A program made the translations under genes and the position numbers. The notes under the pieces were generated by a model. That model worked only from the letters and a program-made list of their open reading frames with translations. It had not been told where the DNA came from and did no database searches. 64,000 bases of DNA from Streptomyces sp. f51 (GTDB lineage: Bacteria; Actinomycetota; Actinomycetes; Streptomycetales; Streptomycetaceae), in NCBI RefSeq assembly GCF_037940415.1, contig NZ_CP149798.1:5241001-5305000 (forward strand), read 5' to 3'. Position 1 is the stretch's first letter. Each line of letters opens with the position of its first letter. Shown here in pieces: positions 42,383 through 50,292 of this stretch.

Positions 42383-43642
42383 CTACTTCAGGCCGGGGTA
42401 CAACGGGTGCTTGTCGGCCAGAGCGGACACACGGGACTTCAGCGAGTCCGTGTCGTAGGCCGGCTTCAGCGTCTCGGCGATGATGTCCGCGACCTCGGTG
42501 AAGTCCTCGGCGGTGAAGCCGCGGGTGGCGAGGGCGGGCGTGCCGATGCGCAGGCCGGAGGTGACCATCGGGGGGCGCGGGTCGTTCGGGATGGCGTTGC
42601 GGTTGACCGTGATGCCGACCTCGTGGAGGCGGTCCTCGGCCTGCTGCCCGTCCAGCTCGGAGTTGCGCAGGTCGACCAGGACCAGGTGCACGTCCGTGCC
42701 CCCGGACAGGACGTCCACGCCGACGGCCTTCACGTCGTCCCGGACCAGACGCTCGGCCAGGATGCGCGCGCCGTCCAGCGTGCGCTGCTGGCGCTCCTTG
42801 AAGTCGTCCGAGGCGGCGACCTTGAAGGAGACGGCCTTGGCGGCGATCACGTGCTCCAGGGGGCCGCCCTGGAAGCCCGGGAAGACCGAGGAGTTCAGCT
42901 TCTTGGCGAAGCTCTGCTTCGCCAGGATGATCCCGCCGCGCGGGCCGCCGAGCGTCTTGTGCGTGGTGGAGGTGACCACGTCCGCGAACGGGACGGGGTT
43001 CGGGTGCAGACCCGCCGCGACCAGACCCGCGAAGTGGGCCATGTCGACCCACAGGAAGGCCTCGACCTCGTCCGCGATCCGGCGGAACTCGGCGAAGTCC
43101 AGCTGCCGCGGATACGCCGACCAGCCCGCGATGATGACCTTGGGGCGGTGCTCCTTGGCGAGCCGCTCGACCTCGGCCATGTCGACCAGTCCGGCCTCGT
43201 CCACGTGGTACGCGACCACGTTGAACTGCTTGCCGGAGAAGTTCAGCCGCATCCCGTGGGTCAGGTGGCCGCCGTGCGCCAGGTCCAGGCCGAGGATGGT
43301 GTCGCCGGGCTGGGCCAGCGCGAACAGCGCAGCCTGGTTGGCGGAGGCGCCCGAGTGGGGCTGCACGTTGGCGTACTCGGCGCCGAACAGGTCCTTGACC
43401 CGGTCGATGGCGATCTGCTCGGCCACGTCGACGTGCTCGCAGCCGCCGTAGTAGCGGCGGCCCGGGTAGCCCTCGGCGTACTTGTTGGTCAGGACCGAGC
43501 CCTGGGCCTCCATGACCGCGACCGGAGCGAAGTTCTCCGACGCGATCATCTCCAGGGTGGACTGCTGGCGGTGCAGCTCGGCGTCGACGGCGGCGGCGAC
43601 GTCCGGGTCGAGCTCGTGGAGAGGGGTGTTCATAAGCGACAT
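42383..43642 (-). CDS. glyA: Serine hydroxymethyltransferase
   Basis: This 419-residue pyridoxal-phosphate enzyme interconverts serine and glycine with tetrahydrofolate. Clear signatures are SENFAPVAVMEAQGSVLTNKYAEGYPGRRYYGG, HSGASANQAA, and DVVTSTTHKTLGGPRGG, which contains the Schiff-base Lys. The C-terminal GLRIGTPALATRGFTAED is also characteristic. It lies 12 bases downstream of gcvH in the same direction and forms the glycine metabolic operon with gcvT and gcvH. Confidence 0.97.
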   Translation of the reverse strand: MSLMNTPLHELDPDVAAAVDAELHRQQSTLEMIASENFAPVAVMEAQGSVLTNKYAEGYPGRRYYGGCEHVDVAEQIAIDRVKDLFGAEYANVQPHSGASANQAALFALAQPGDTILGLDLAHGGHLTHGMRLNFSGKQFNVVAYHVDEAGLVDMAEVERLAKEHRPKVIIAGWSAYPRQLDFAEFRRIADEVEAFLWVDMAHFAGLVAAGLHPNPVPFADVVTSTTHKTLGGPRGGIILAKQSFAKKLNSSVFPGFQGGPLEHVIAAKAVSFKVAASDDFKERQQRTLDGARILAERLVRDDVKAVGVDVLSGGTDVHLVLVDLRNSELDGQQAEDRLHEVGITVNRNAIPNDPRPPMVTSGLRIGTPALATRGFTAEDFTEVADIIAETLKPAYDTDSLKSRVSALADKHPLYPGLK

Positions 43643-43654
43643 GCGGGTGACTCC

Positions 43655-44032
43655 TCAGCCGGCCGTGAAGGCGGTGTACTCGTCGGCGGACATCAGGTCC
43701 TCGGGCTCGTCCGCGACGCGCACCTTGAACAGCCAACCGCCCTCGAAGGGAGCGGAGTTGACCAGGGCCGGGTCGTCCACGACGTCCTGGTTGGCCTCGA
43801 CGACCTCACCGTTCACCGGGGAGTACAGGTCGCTGACCGACTTGGTCGACTCCAGCTCGCCGCAGGACTCGCCCGCGGTCACCGTGTCACCGACCTCCGG
43901 GAGCTGGGCGTAGACCACATCGCCGAGCGCGCTGGCCGCGAACTCGGTGATGCCGACCGTCGCGACGCCGTCCTCGGCGACGGACAGCCACTCGTGCTCC
44001 TTGCTGTAACGCAGCTGCTGGGGGTTGCTCAT
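43655..44032 (-). CDS. gcvH: Glycine cleavage system H protein
   Basis: This 125-residue lipoyl carrier shuttles the aminomethyl group between the P, T and L proteins. The lipoyl-lysine site is in GELESTKSVSDLYSPVNGEV, and KEHEWL at the N-terminus and NSAPFEGGWLFKV near the C-terminus are typical. AGGAGAA precedes ATG 44032; the longer frame to 44158 is rejected. No gcvP is in the window, as expected where it is encoded elsewhere. Confidence 0.97.
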   Translation of the reverse strand: MSNPQQLRYSKEHEWLSVAEDGVATVGITEFAASALGDVVYAQLPEVGDTVTAGESCGELESTKSVSDLYSPVNGEVVEANQDVVDDPALVNSAPFEGGWLFKVRVADEPEDLMSADEYTAFTAG

Positions 44033-44185
44033 GGCCTGAATTCTCCTGTACGCGGTGGAGTGCTGATGGAGGGAAGCGTGGGTGACCGGGCGGATGTGCC
44101 CAGGGTCACGTCCGGGGCCCGGGGAGGGGCGCCCGTCAGGACCGGCGCCCGCGGGCATCCGTGTCGTGTCCGGTGCGGACCGGTG

Positions 44186-45304
44186 TCACTTCTGCCGCTT
44201 GTAGAACGGCAGGGCCACGACCTCGTACGGTTCGTGGCTGCCCCGGATGTCCACGCCCACACCGGCGGTGCCCGGCGCGGCGTGCGCGGCGTCGACGTAC
44301 GCCATGGCGATCGGCTTCCCCAGCGTGGGCGAGGGGGCGCCGGAGGTGATCTCACCGATCACCTCGCCGCCGGCGCCGACCTGGTAGCCGGCGCGCGGCA
44401 CCCGGCGTCCCTCGGCGATCAGACCCACGAGGACCCGCGGCGGGTTCTGCTCGGCACGGGCGGCGGCCTCCTCGAGCGCCGAGCGCCCCACGAAGTCGCC
44501 GTCCTTCTCGAACTTCACGACCCGGCCGAGACCGGCGTCGAAGGGGGTCAGCGAGGTGGTCAGCTCGTGCCCGTACAGCGGCATGCCGGCCTCCAGGCGC
44601 AGCGTGTCGCGGCAGGACAGACCGCAGGGGACGAGACCGGCGGGGGTGCCCGCGTCGGTCAGCGCCTGCCAGACCTTCTCGGCGCCGGCGGGGGCGACGA
44701 ACAGCTCGAAGCCGTCCTCGCCCGTGTAGCCGGTGCGGGCGATCAGGGCCGGGACACCGGCCACCGTGCCCGGCAGGCCCGCGTAGTACTTCAGGCCGTC
44801 CAGGTCCGCGTCGGTGACCGCCTTGAGGATGCCGGGGGACTCGGGGCCCTGCACGGCGATCAGCGCGTAGGCGTCACGGTCGTCGCGCACGACGGCGTCG
44901 AAACCGGCGGCGCGCTCGGTCAGCGCGTCCAGCACCACCTGGGCGTTGGAGGCGTTGGCGACGACCATGTACTCGTGCTCGGCCAGGCGGTAGACGATCA
45001 GGTCGTCCAGGATGCCGCCGTCCTCCTGGCAGATCATGGTGTAGCGGGCGCGGCCGACGCCGACGGTGGCGATGTTGCCGACCAGCGCGTGGTTCAGGAG
45101 AGCCGCCGCCTGCGGGCCGGTGACGGTGATCTCGCCCATGTGGGAGAGGTCGAAGAGGCCGGCCTTCGTACGGACGGCGACGTGCTCGTCGCGCTCCGAG
45201 CCGTAGCGCAGGGGCATGTCCCAGCCCGCGAAGTCGGTCATGGTCGCGCCGAGCGAACGATGCAGGGCATCGAGCGCGGTGTGGCGGGGTGCGTTGCTGC
45301 TCAT
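44186..45304 (-). CDS. gcvT: Glycine cleavage system T protein (aminomethyltransferase)
   Basis: This 372-residue folate-dependent enzyme releases ammonia from the H-protein-bound aminomethyl group and forms methylene-tetrahydrofolate. GWDMPLRYGSERDEHVAVRTKAGLFDLSHMGEI, YTGEDGFELFVAP and GLSCRDTLRLEAGMPLYGHEL are characteristic. ATG 45304 lies just after a tandem glycine riboswitch, so expression should rise when glycine is abundant. It heads the gcvT-gcvH-glyA-sdaA series. Confidence 0.97.
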   Translation of the reverse strand: MSSNAPRHTALDALHRSLGATMTDFAGWDMPLRYGSERDEHVAVRTKAGLFDLSHMGEITVTGPQAAALLNHALVGNIATVGVGRARYTMICQEDGGILDDLIVYRLAEHEYMVVANASNAQVVLDALTERAAGFDAVVRDDRDAYALIAVQGPESPGILKAVTDADLDGLKYYAGLPGTVAGVPALIARTGYTGEDGFELFVAPAGAEKVWQALTDAGTPAGLVPCGLSCRDTLRLEAGMPLYGHELTTSLTPFDAGLGRVVKFEKDGDFVGRSALEEAAARAEQNPPRVLVGLIAEGRRVPRAGYQVGAGGEVIGEITSGAPSPTLGKPIAMAYVDAAHAAPGTAGVGVDIRGSHEPYEVVALPFYKRQK

Positions 45305-45342
45305 CGGTCTGGCTCCCAAGGCATGACGGCGAGGTCGTTCCT

Positions 45343-45542
45343 CCCCATCTGTCATCGGAACCTGAGAGGTTCATCAGGACCCCACGAAACGGTGGTCCTG
45401 ACTTGCACCTTGGGTGGAGCCACGGTGAGCGGCCCGCTTTTCAGATGTGCCTCGCCCGCGCGGTAACGGGGCCTGAGAGATTCAAGGGAGGGACTTGCTC
45501 CTTCGGCGCCCGGGTACACGTACCCAGGACTCTCCCGCGCGG
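45343..45542 (-). promoter_or_regulatory. Tandem glycine riboswitch upstream of gcvT
   Basis: Read on the minus strand, two consecutive aptamers are visible. The first runs from GCGCGGGAGAGTCC through CCGAAGGAGCAA to AATCTCTCAGGC. The second contains CCAAGGTGCAAGTC and ends AACCTCTCAGGTTCCGATGACAGA. These are the conserved glycine-riboswitch elements, and the downstream gene is gcvT. The second aptamer ends within about 40 bases of the ATG, which suggests control of translation or of early termination. Confidence 0.9.
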
Positions 45543-45681
45543 ATTCAAGCGGCCGGTATGCAGTTGGCGCGGCCATCATCGCACGCGTTCCCCGATCACG
45601 GCAGCCCGCCATCTGTGACACGGCTGTGGCGGTCCGTGCACGGAAAGGAGAAGCGCCGGGCATTACCTTCTCTTTACACTC

Positions 45682-45725
45682 GGGGGAGATGGAACTCCAT
45701 GTCCGAGGAGATGGACTCCATGTCC
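45682..45725 (+). repeat. Tandem duplication at the start of the P-loop protein gene
   Basis: GAGATGGAACTCCATGTCC (about 45686-45704) is followed by GAGATGGACTCCATGTCC (about 45708-45725). Each copy supplies an ATG with a purine-rich stretch before it, giving two in-frame starts at 45699 and 45720. Confidence 0.75.
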
Positions 45726-46412
45726 AAGGGGAGGACGGCCACGGTGGACAGGACCACGGCGTACGCGACGACCTCGGGTCTCGCCCTGCCCGAGCAGCCC
45801 GGCGCACCGGCCCGGGGGGCCCGCGGACCGCGCCCGGCGGCCGTCGTACGGGATCTGCGCGACCGGGTCGGACGCAGTCCGCACGGGCTGCGCTTCGGCG
45901 AGCGCGACCTCGTCGTGGTCACCGGACTGCCCGGCAGCGGCAAGTCGACGCTGATGCGGCGGGCGGTGCGGGGCACGCGCGTCGACTCGCAGGACACCCG
46001 CGACCGCTGGGACGGCCGGATGGCCGGACTGCTGCCGTACGCCGTCTACCGCCCCCTGGTCCGCCTCGCGCACTACGCCGGTCTGCGCCGGGCCCTGCGC
46101 ACGGGCGGCGGACTCGTCGTGCACGACTGCGGTACGCAGGCCTGGGTGCGCCGCTGGCTGGCCCGCGAGGCCAGGCGCCGAGGCGGGGCGCTGCACCTGC
46201 TGCTGCTCGACGTCACGCCCGGCACCGCCCTGGAGGGCCAGCGCGAGCGCGGCCGGGGCGTCTCGCGCTACGCCTTCGCCCGTCATCGCGGCGCGCTCGC
46301 CCGGCTGCTGAGCGCCGCCGAGCGGGGGGACCTGCCCGAGGGCTGCGGTTCGGCGGTGCTGATCGACCGGCACGCGGCGGACGTGCTGCGCAGGATCGAC
46401 TTCGGCGGCTGA
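45699..46412 (+). CDS. P-loop ATP-binding protein (AAA/kinase-like)
   Basis: This 237-residue protein carries a clear Walker A motif, VVVTGLPGSGKSTLMRRA (about 71-88). Asp-rich residues follow in RVDSQDTRDRW. Near the C-terminus, LHLLLLDVTPGTALEGQRERGRGVSRYAFARHRGAL resembles zeta-toxin/kinase-like P-loop proteins in which a lid Arg contacts phosphate. It probably phosphorylates or otherwise acts on a small substrate; the target is unknown. ATG 45699 with GGGGGAG upstream is chosen; ATG 45720 is nearly as good because of a tandem duplication. It is transcribed away from the gcvT riboswitch. Confidence 0.8.
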   Translation: MSEEMDSMSKGRTATVDRTTAYATTSGLALPEQPGAPARGARGPRPAAVVRDLRDRVGRSPHGLRFGERDLVVVTGLPGSGKSTLMRRAVRGTRVDSQDTRDRWDGRMAGLLPYAVYRPLVRLAHYAGLRRALRTGGGLVVHDCGTQAWVRRWLAREARRRGGALHLLLLDVTPGTALEGQRERGRGVSRYAFARHRGALARLLSAAERGDLPEGCGSAVLIDRHAADVLRRIDFGG

Positions 46413-46499
46413 CCGGCGGCGGTGGCCCGTGGGCCCGATGCGCCGGACAGGCCCTAACCTTTCCAGCCGGAACAGTGGTTCGAAGCGGGCGGTGGACAG

Positions 46500-47276
46500 A
46501 TGGATTTCCCGGCACAGGCGCACCCCCAGCCGCACGGCGGCTGGCCCGGCAACGAGCTGGAGGAGGTGTTGTCCTCCTCCCTCGGCGTGCCCGCGGGGCC
46601 CTCGGCGGCGGCTCGCATCGTCGAGGTGCTCGGCCGCAGCTTCGTCTGGGTGCCGCTGCCGAACGGCGGCGGCCCGCAGAGCGGCGCGCTCGACCTGCCC
46701 ACGATGGACCTCGGGGGCCAGGTGTACGTCCCCGTCTTCAGCTCCGAGGAGCAGTTCCGCCAGGTCGTCGGCAGCCACATGTCGTTCACGATCGCGCCCG
46801 CCGTGGAGTTCGCCCGCGGACTTCCGCCGCAGGTGGGCATCGCGGTGAACCCGGACGGCGTGGTCGGCGTGCCGCTGCCGCCGCCAGCCGTCGCCGAACT
46901 GTGCCGGGCCGGGCGGACCGAGCTGGACGGGTCGGCCGGCGGGGGCCGGGTGCGGCTCTTCGAGCCCGACTGGCAGGACGACCCGATGGACTTCCTGGCG
47001 GCGGCCTCCGCGGAGTTCGCCGCGACCGGCGTCGTCCTGAGCGCCCGCCGCTGTCTGGCCAGCATCGAGGGCGACGAACCCGTCATGTTCGTCGGCGTCG
47101 AGCTGTCGACGTGGGAGGGCGACGTCCGGGCCCTGCCGCTGGACGCCCTGGGCCGCGCCCTCGGCCGGGTTCCGGTGAACATTCCGGTGAACCTGGTCCT
47201 GCTCGACGTGACGCAGGACCCGGTCGGTGACTGGATGCGGGCCCAGGTGCGCCCCTTCTACCAGCACGGTCACTGA
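46500..47276 (+). CDS. SseB family protein (enhanced serine sensitivity)
   Basis: This 258-residue protein has an SseB-type N-terminal domain (LPTMDLGGQVYVPVFSSEEQFRQVV, AVEFARGLPPQVGIAVNPDGVVGVPL) and a C-terminal SseB domain (PVGDWMRAQVRPFY). SseB was named because its overexpression in E. coli causes enhanced serine sensitivity; the biochemical function is unknown. Its place beside sdaA, glyA and the gcv genes fits a link to serine/glycine metabolism. It forms a pair with the paralogue at 47503. No signal peptide is present. Confidence 0.85.
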   Translation: MDFPAQAHPQPHGGWPGNELEEVLSSSLGVPAGPSAAARIVEVLGRSFVWVPLPNGGGPQSGALDLPTMDLGGQVYVPVFSSEEQFRQVVGSHMSFTIAPAVEFARGLPPQVGIAVNPDGVVGVPLPPPAVAELCRAGRTELDGSAGGGRVRLFEPDWQDDPMDFLAAASAEFAATGVVLSARRCLASIEGDEPVMFVGVELSTWEGDVRALPLDALGRALGRVPVNIPVNLVLLDVTQDPVGDWMRAQVRPFYQHGH

Positions 47277-47502
47277 GCGGCGGCCGCCCGGAGGACGCCG
47301 GGCGGGGGCGTCCGCCCGCGGCACGGGGGCCGGGCCGGCCCGCACGGCGGTTTCCGGCTCTCTCCCGCTTCCCCCGGCGGAGCACGATCGCCGCATAAGC
47401 TGGTTTCATGGCCTGGACGAGGCGTTGACGCACATCGGTGACCGGTGCCTCGGGCGTAAGGGATGAGTTCGTCGTGAATTGTTCGCGAAGGGGCGGTTGA
47501 GG

Positions 47503-48291
47503 GTGAGCGCGTCGGGCACGGCCGCGGCCGGGCAGGTCGAGCACATGCTGCGCCAGGTGACGCCCGGGCGTTACGACGCCTACGAGGCGCTCCTTCGCGC
47601 GCTCGCGACCCCGTCCTCCGGCCAGGTGTGGATGCTCCTGTGGCACGGCCAGGCCGGCTCCCCGGACGCCCAGTACGGGAACATGCCGGTGGACGGCTTC
47701 GGGTACGCGCCCTGCGTCACCTCGGCCCAGGAACTCTCGGCCAGCGGCTGGAACCGCAGCTACGAGGTCGTGGACGCGCTGGACGTCGCCCGGACCCTGT
47801 ATCCCGACCAGTTCGGGCTCTGGCTCAATCCGCACGCTCCGGGCGGCGGCCTCGGTGTGCCCTGGCTGGATCTGCGCCGCATCGCCACGGGCCTCGAGCG
47901 CCAGCCCGCCGGTCCGCTCCGGCTGTCCGAACCCGCCATCGAGATCCCGCAGTTCTACGCGCTGATCACGCAGAACGCCCATCTCACCCCGGCCGTGCGG
48001 TCGTTGCGCCGCGCCTGGGTCCAGCCCGCCTTCGGCACGCCGTACCTGGCCATCGGCCTTGACGTGTACGACACTTCACCGCCCGCCGTCGACTCGGTGC
48101 GGGCGATGATGCAGCGGTCGATCGGCGCCGTCCCGGACGGGCTCCCGGTCTCCACCGTCGCGATGTCGGACGAGTTCGACCCGGTGGCGATGTGGCTGCG
48201 CGCGAACGCACGCCCGTTCTACGACCGAGAGGCCCACGGGGCCCCGGCGCACGGACACGGGGGCCCGGCGCCGCGCGGCGCCGCGTACTGA
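47503..48291 (+). CDS. SseB family protein, second copy
   Basis: This 262-residue protein begins MSASGTAAAGQVEHMLRQVTPGRYDAYEALLRAL. It contains an SseB-like domain (QVWMLLWHGQAGSPDAQYGNMPVDGFGYAPCVTSAQEL) and ends with the same DPVAMWLRANARPFY motif as the neighbouring SseB protein. The gene pair probably arose by duplication. GTG 47503 is used; the TTG at 47479 gives a basic extension that I do not trust. A strong bidirectional terminator follows the stop. Confidence 0.82.
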   Translation: MSASGTAAAGQVEHMLRQVTPGRYDAYEALLRALATPSSGQVWMLLWHGQAGSPDAQYGNMPVDGFGYAPCVTSAQELSASGWNRSYEVVDALDVARTLYPDQFGLWLNPHAPGGGLGVPWLDLRRIATGLERQPAGPLRLSEPAIEIPQFYALITQNAHLTPAVRSLRRAWVQPAFGTPYLAIGLDVYDTSPPAVDSVRAMMQRSIGAVPDGLPVSTVAMSDEFDPVAMWLRANARPFYDREAHGAPAHGHGGPAPRGAAY

Positions 48292-48340
48292 CCGGCCGCG
48301 CCGGGCTCCCGGCGTGACCGGCCTGACGTCGCAAGAAGGA

Positions 48341-48373
48341 AGCCGCCCCGCCCTCGACCGGGGCGGGGCGGCT
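48341..48373. terminator. 13-bp bidirectional terminator with T tract
   Basis: Arms 48341-48353 and 48361-48373 pair perfectly and end in CTTTTT on the plus strand. It lies between the convergent SseB-type and secreted-protein genes. Confidence 0.92.
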
Positions 48374-48398
48374 TTTTGTCGCCGTCACACGGCGGGAT

Positions 48399-48797
48399 CT
48401 ACTCCGTGACCGTGCCTGTTCCGCACGCCACGGGAGTGGTGTCGTTGGCTCCGTCGACCGTGCACACCTCGACGAAGTACGTCGTCCCCGCCTGGATGTC
48501 GTAGTGGAACGAGGCGATGGTGCTGTCCGCGCCCGTTCCGTCGTAGGCCCACGCGAGCCTCTGGCCCGCGTAGTGGATCTCCCCGCGCACACCGTGCCCG
48601 TCGGCGTACGTGTCCCACACGAAGAAATTGTCCGCGTCGTCGTTGAACGTCAGCTCGCCCACGACCCTGCCGCTGCTGTTGGTGACGTACGCGACGCGTC
48701 CGGTGGGTGTTCCGGCGTGCGCGGCTCCGGCCGTGGCCATGGTCAGGAGCACGGCGCAGGCGCCGCCCAAGAGCGTCCGAGTGGTCAACTTCCGCAA
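48399..48797 (-). CDS. Small secreted protein, unknown
   Basis: This 132-residue protein has a Sec signal peptide: basic MRKLTTR, hydrophobic LLGGACAVLLTMATAGAA, then AHA-GT as the likely cleavage site near residue 28. The mature part of about 105 residues is rich in Thr, Gly and Asp, with a Cys pair (one in VEVCTVDG, one in PVACGTG) that could form a disulfide. The start is TTG 48797 with GGGGG upstream. It resembles the many small exported proteins of Streptomyces; no function is known. Confidence 0.75.
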   Translation of the reverse strand: MRKLTTRTLLGGACAVLLTMATAGAAHAGTPTGRVAYVTNSSGRVVGELTFNDDADNFFVWDTYADGHGVRGEIHYAGQRLAWAYDGTGADSTIASFHYDIQAGTTYFVEVCTVDGANDTTPVACGTGTVTE

Positions 48798-49215
48798 AAC
48801 AGCCCCCAGTTTCGTAATCGATCGGTTGATCGATTTCCTGGGAAAGTTATCGGATCTTCACATTGAGGGGCAAGGGAAGAGGTCTCGCGTGGCGAAGGTG
48901 ACCGATCGTGGTCCATGGGTGGCTGGAAGGGATCGTGTGGCGATTTGGTGCAAGCGTGACCGGTGTCATCCGACTGTGCGCCGAGATGTCCTGGTTGCGA
49001 CAGTTCGCTCCTTGATATCCGCCGTCCGAATAACGGAACCTTCCAGATGGCGTCACGTTTGCGCATCCATTGACTGCCAAGTCTGGCAACGGATCGCCAA
49101 AGCACTGAAGACTTCCGGTCTCCAGGGGTTTAACTCCTGAGTACTACGGACTGATCACGCCGCCACAGCGGCAAGCGCGGGCCGGCTACCGCCGGTTGAG
49201 AGGGGTCCCTGCCAG
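48798..49215. other. Intergenic region before the peptide-transport operon
   Basis: These 418 bases are clearly less GC-rich than the flanks and should hold the promoter for the ABC transporter operon and the divergent one for the secreted protein. I see no convincing gene or RNA. Confidence 0.5.
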
Positions 49216-50223
49216 ATGACGGCACCATTGCACGAGCCGACCGCGGAAGCGGCCCCAGGCGCGGCCGAGGAAGCGACGGTTGCCACCGTCGACGAAAAGG
49301 CCGTACAGGGACGTTCCCTGGGCCGGATCGCCTGGGAGCGCCTGAAGCGGGACAAGCTCGCTCTGACGGGCGGTGTGGTCGTACTCGCCCTCATCGTGGT
49401 CGCTCTGCTCGCACCGGTGCTCACCCACCTGGTCGGGCAGGACCCGGACGCCTACCACGAGAACCTGATCGACCCGCTCTTCGGCACCCCCCGGGGATCG
49501 TTGGGCGGGGTCAGCGGTGACCACCTGCTGGGTGTCGAGCCGGTCAACGGCCGTGACATCTTCGCCCGCATCCTCTACGGCGCTCAGATCTCCCTGCTCG
49601 TCGGCTTCCTGTCCGCGGTCGTCGCCGTCATTTTCGGCACCGTCCTCGGAATCCTGGCCGGCTTCTTCGGTGGCTGGGTCGACTCGCTCATCAGCCGTGT
49701 CATGGACGGCCTGCTGGCCTTCCCGCAGCTCCTGTTCATCATCGCTCTGGTCTCCGTCATGCCGAACGCCATGCTCGGCCTGACCGGCTCCAGCGTGCGG
49801 GTGTTCGTGATGATCCTGGTCATCGGTTTCTTCGGCTGGCCCTATATCGGGCGCGTCGTCCGAGGCCAGACGCTTTCGATGCGTGAGCGCGAGTACGTCG
49901 AGGCGGCCCGCTCCCTGGGTGCCGGGCGGCTGTACATCCTCTTCAAGGAACTGCTGCCCAACCTGGTGGCCCCGATCATCGTCTACACGACGATGATGAT
50001 CCCCACCAACATCCTCACCGAAGCGGCGCTCAGCTTCCTGGGCGTGGGCGTCAAGCCGCCCACCGCTTCCTGGGGACAGATGCTCTCGAACGCGATCGAT
50101 TACTACGACTCGGACCCGATGTACATGGTGGTCCCGGGTGTGGCGATCTTCATCACCGTTCTTGCCTTCAACCTCTTCGGCGACGGCGTGCGGGACGCGC
50201 TGGACCCGAAGGGTTCCCGCTGA
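49216..50223 (+). CDS. Dipeptide/oligopeptide ABC transporter permease (DppC/OppC type)
   Basis: This 335-residue inner-membrane protein of the DppC family has an N-terminal hydrophobic segment (about 55-77), five further membrane spans, and the EAA-type motif YVEAARSLGAGRLYILFKELLPNLVAP, which contacts the ATPase subunits. It is the first gene of a five-gene operon (permease, binding protein, permease, two ATPases), an uncommon order since the binding protein usually leads. Import of di- or oligopeptides is the likely function. Confidence 0.93.
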   Translation: MTAPLHEPTAEAAPGAAEEATVATVDEKAVQGRSLGRIAWERLKRDKLALTGGVVVLALIVVALLAPVLTHLVGQDPDAYHENLIDPLFGTPRGSLGGVSGDHLLGVEPVNGRDIFARILYGAQISLLVGFLSAVVAVIFGTVLGILAGFFGGWVDSLISRVMDGLLAFPQLLFIIALVSVMPNAMLGLTGSSVRVFVMILVIGFFGWPYIGRVVRGQTLSMREREYVEAARSLGAGRLYILFKELLPNLVAPIIVYTTMMIPTNILTEAALSFLGVGVKPPTASWGQMLSNAIDYYDSDPMYMVVPGVAIFITVLAFNLFGDGVRDALDPKGSR

Positions 50224-50292
50224 ACCGCCGTACCCCCAGCCTCCCGTGGCACATACACGGGTTTTCTCATCAAATCCGGAGGATCCGAGATC

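Noticed and set aside
42407..45466. 1019-residue plus-strand frame
   Set aside because: It is antisense to glyA, gcvH and gcvT, lacks any domain and has shadow-type composition.
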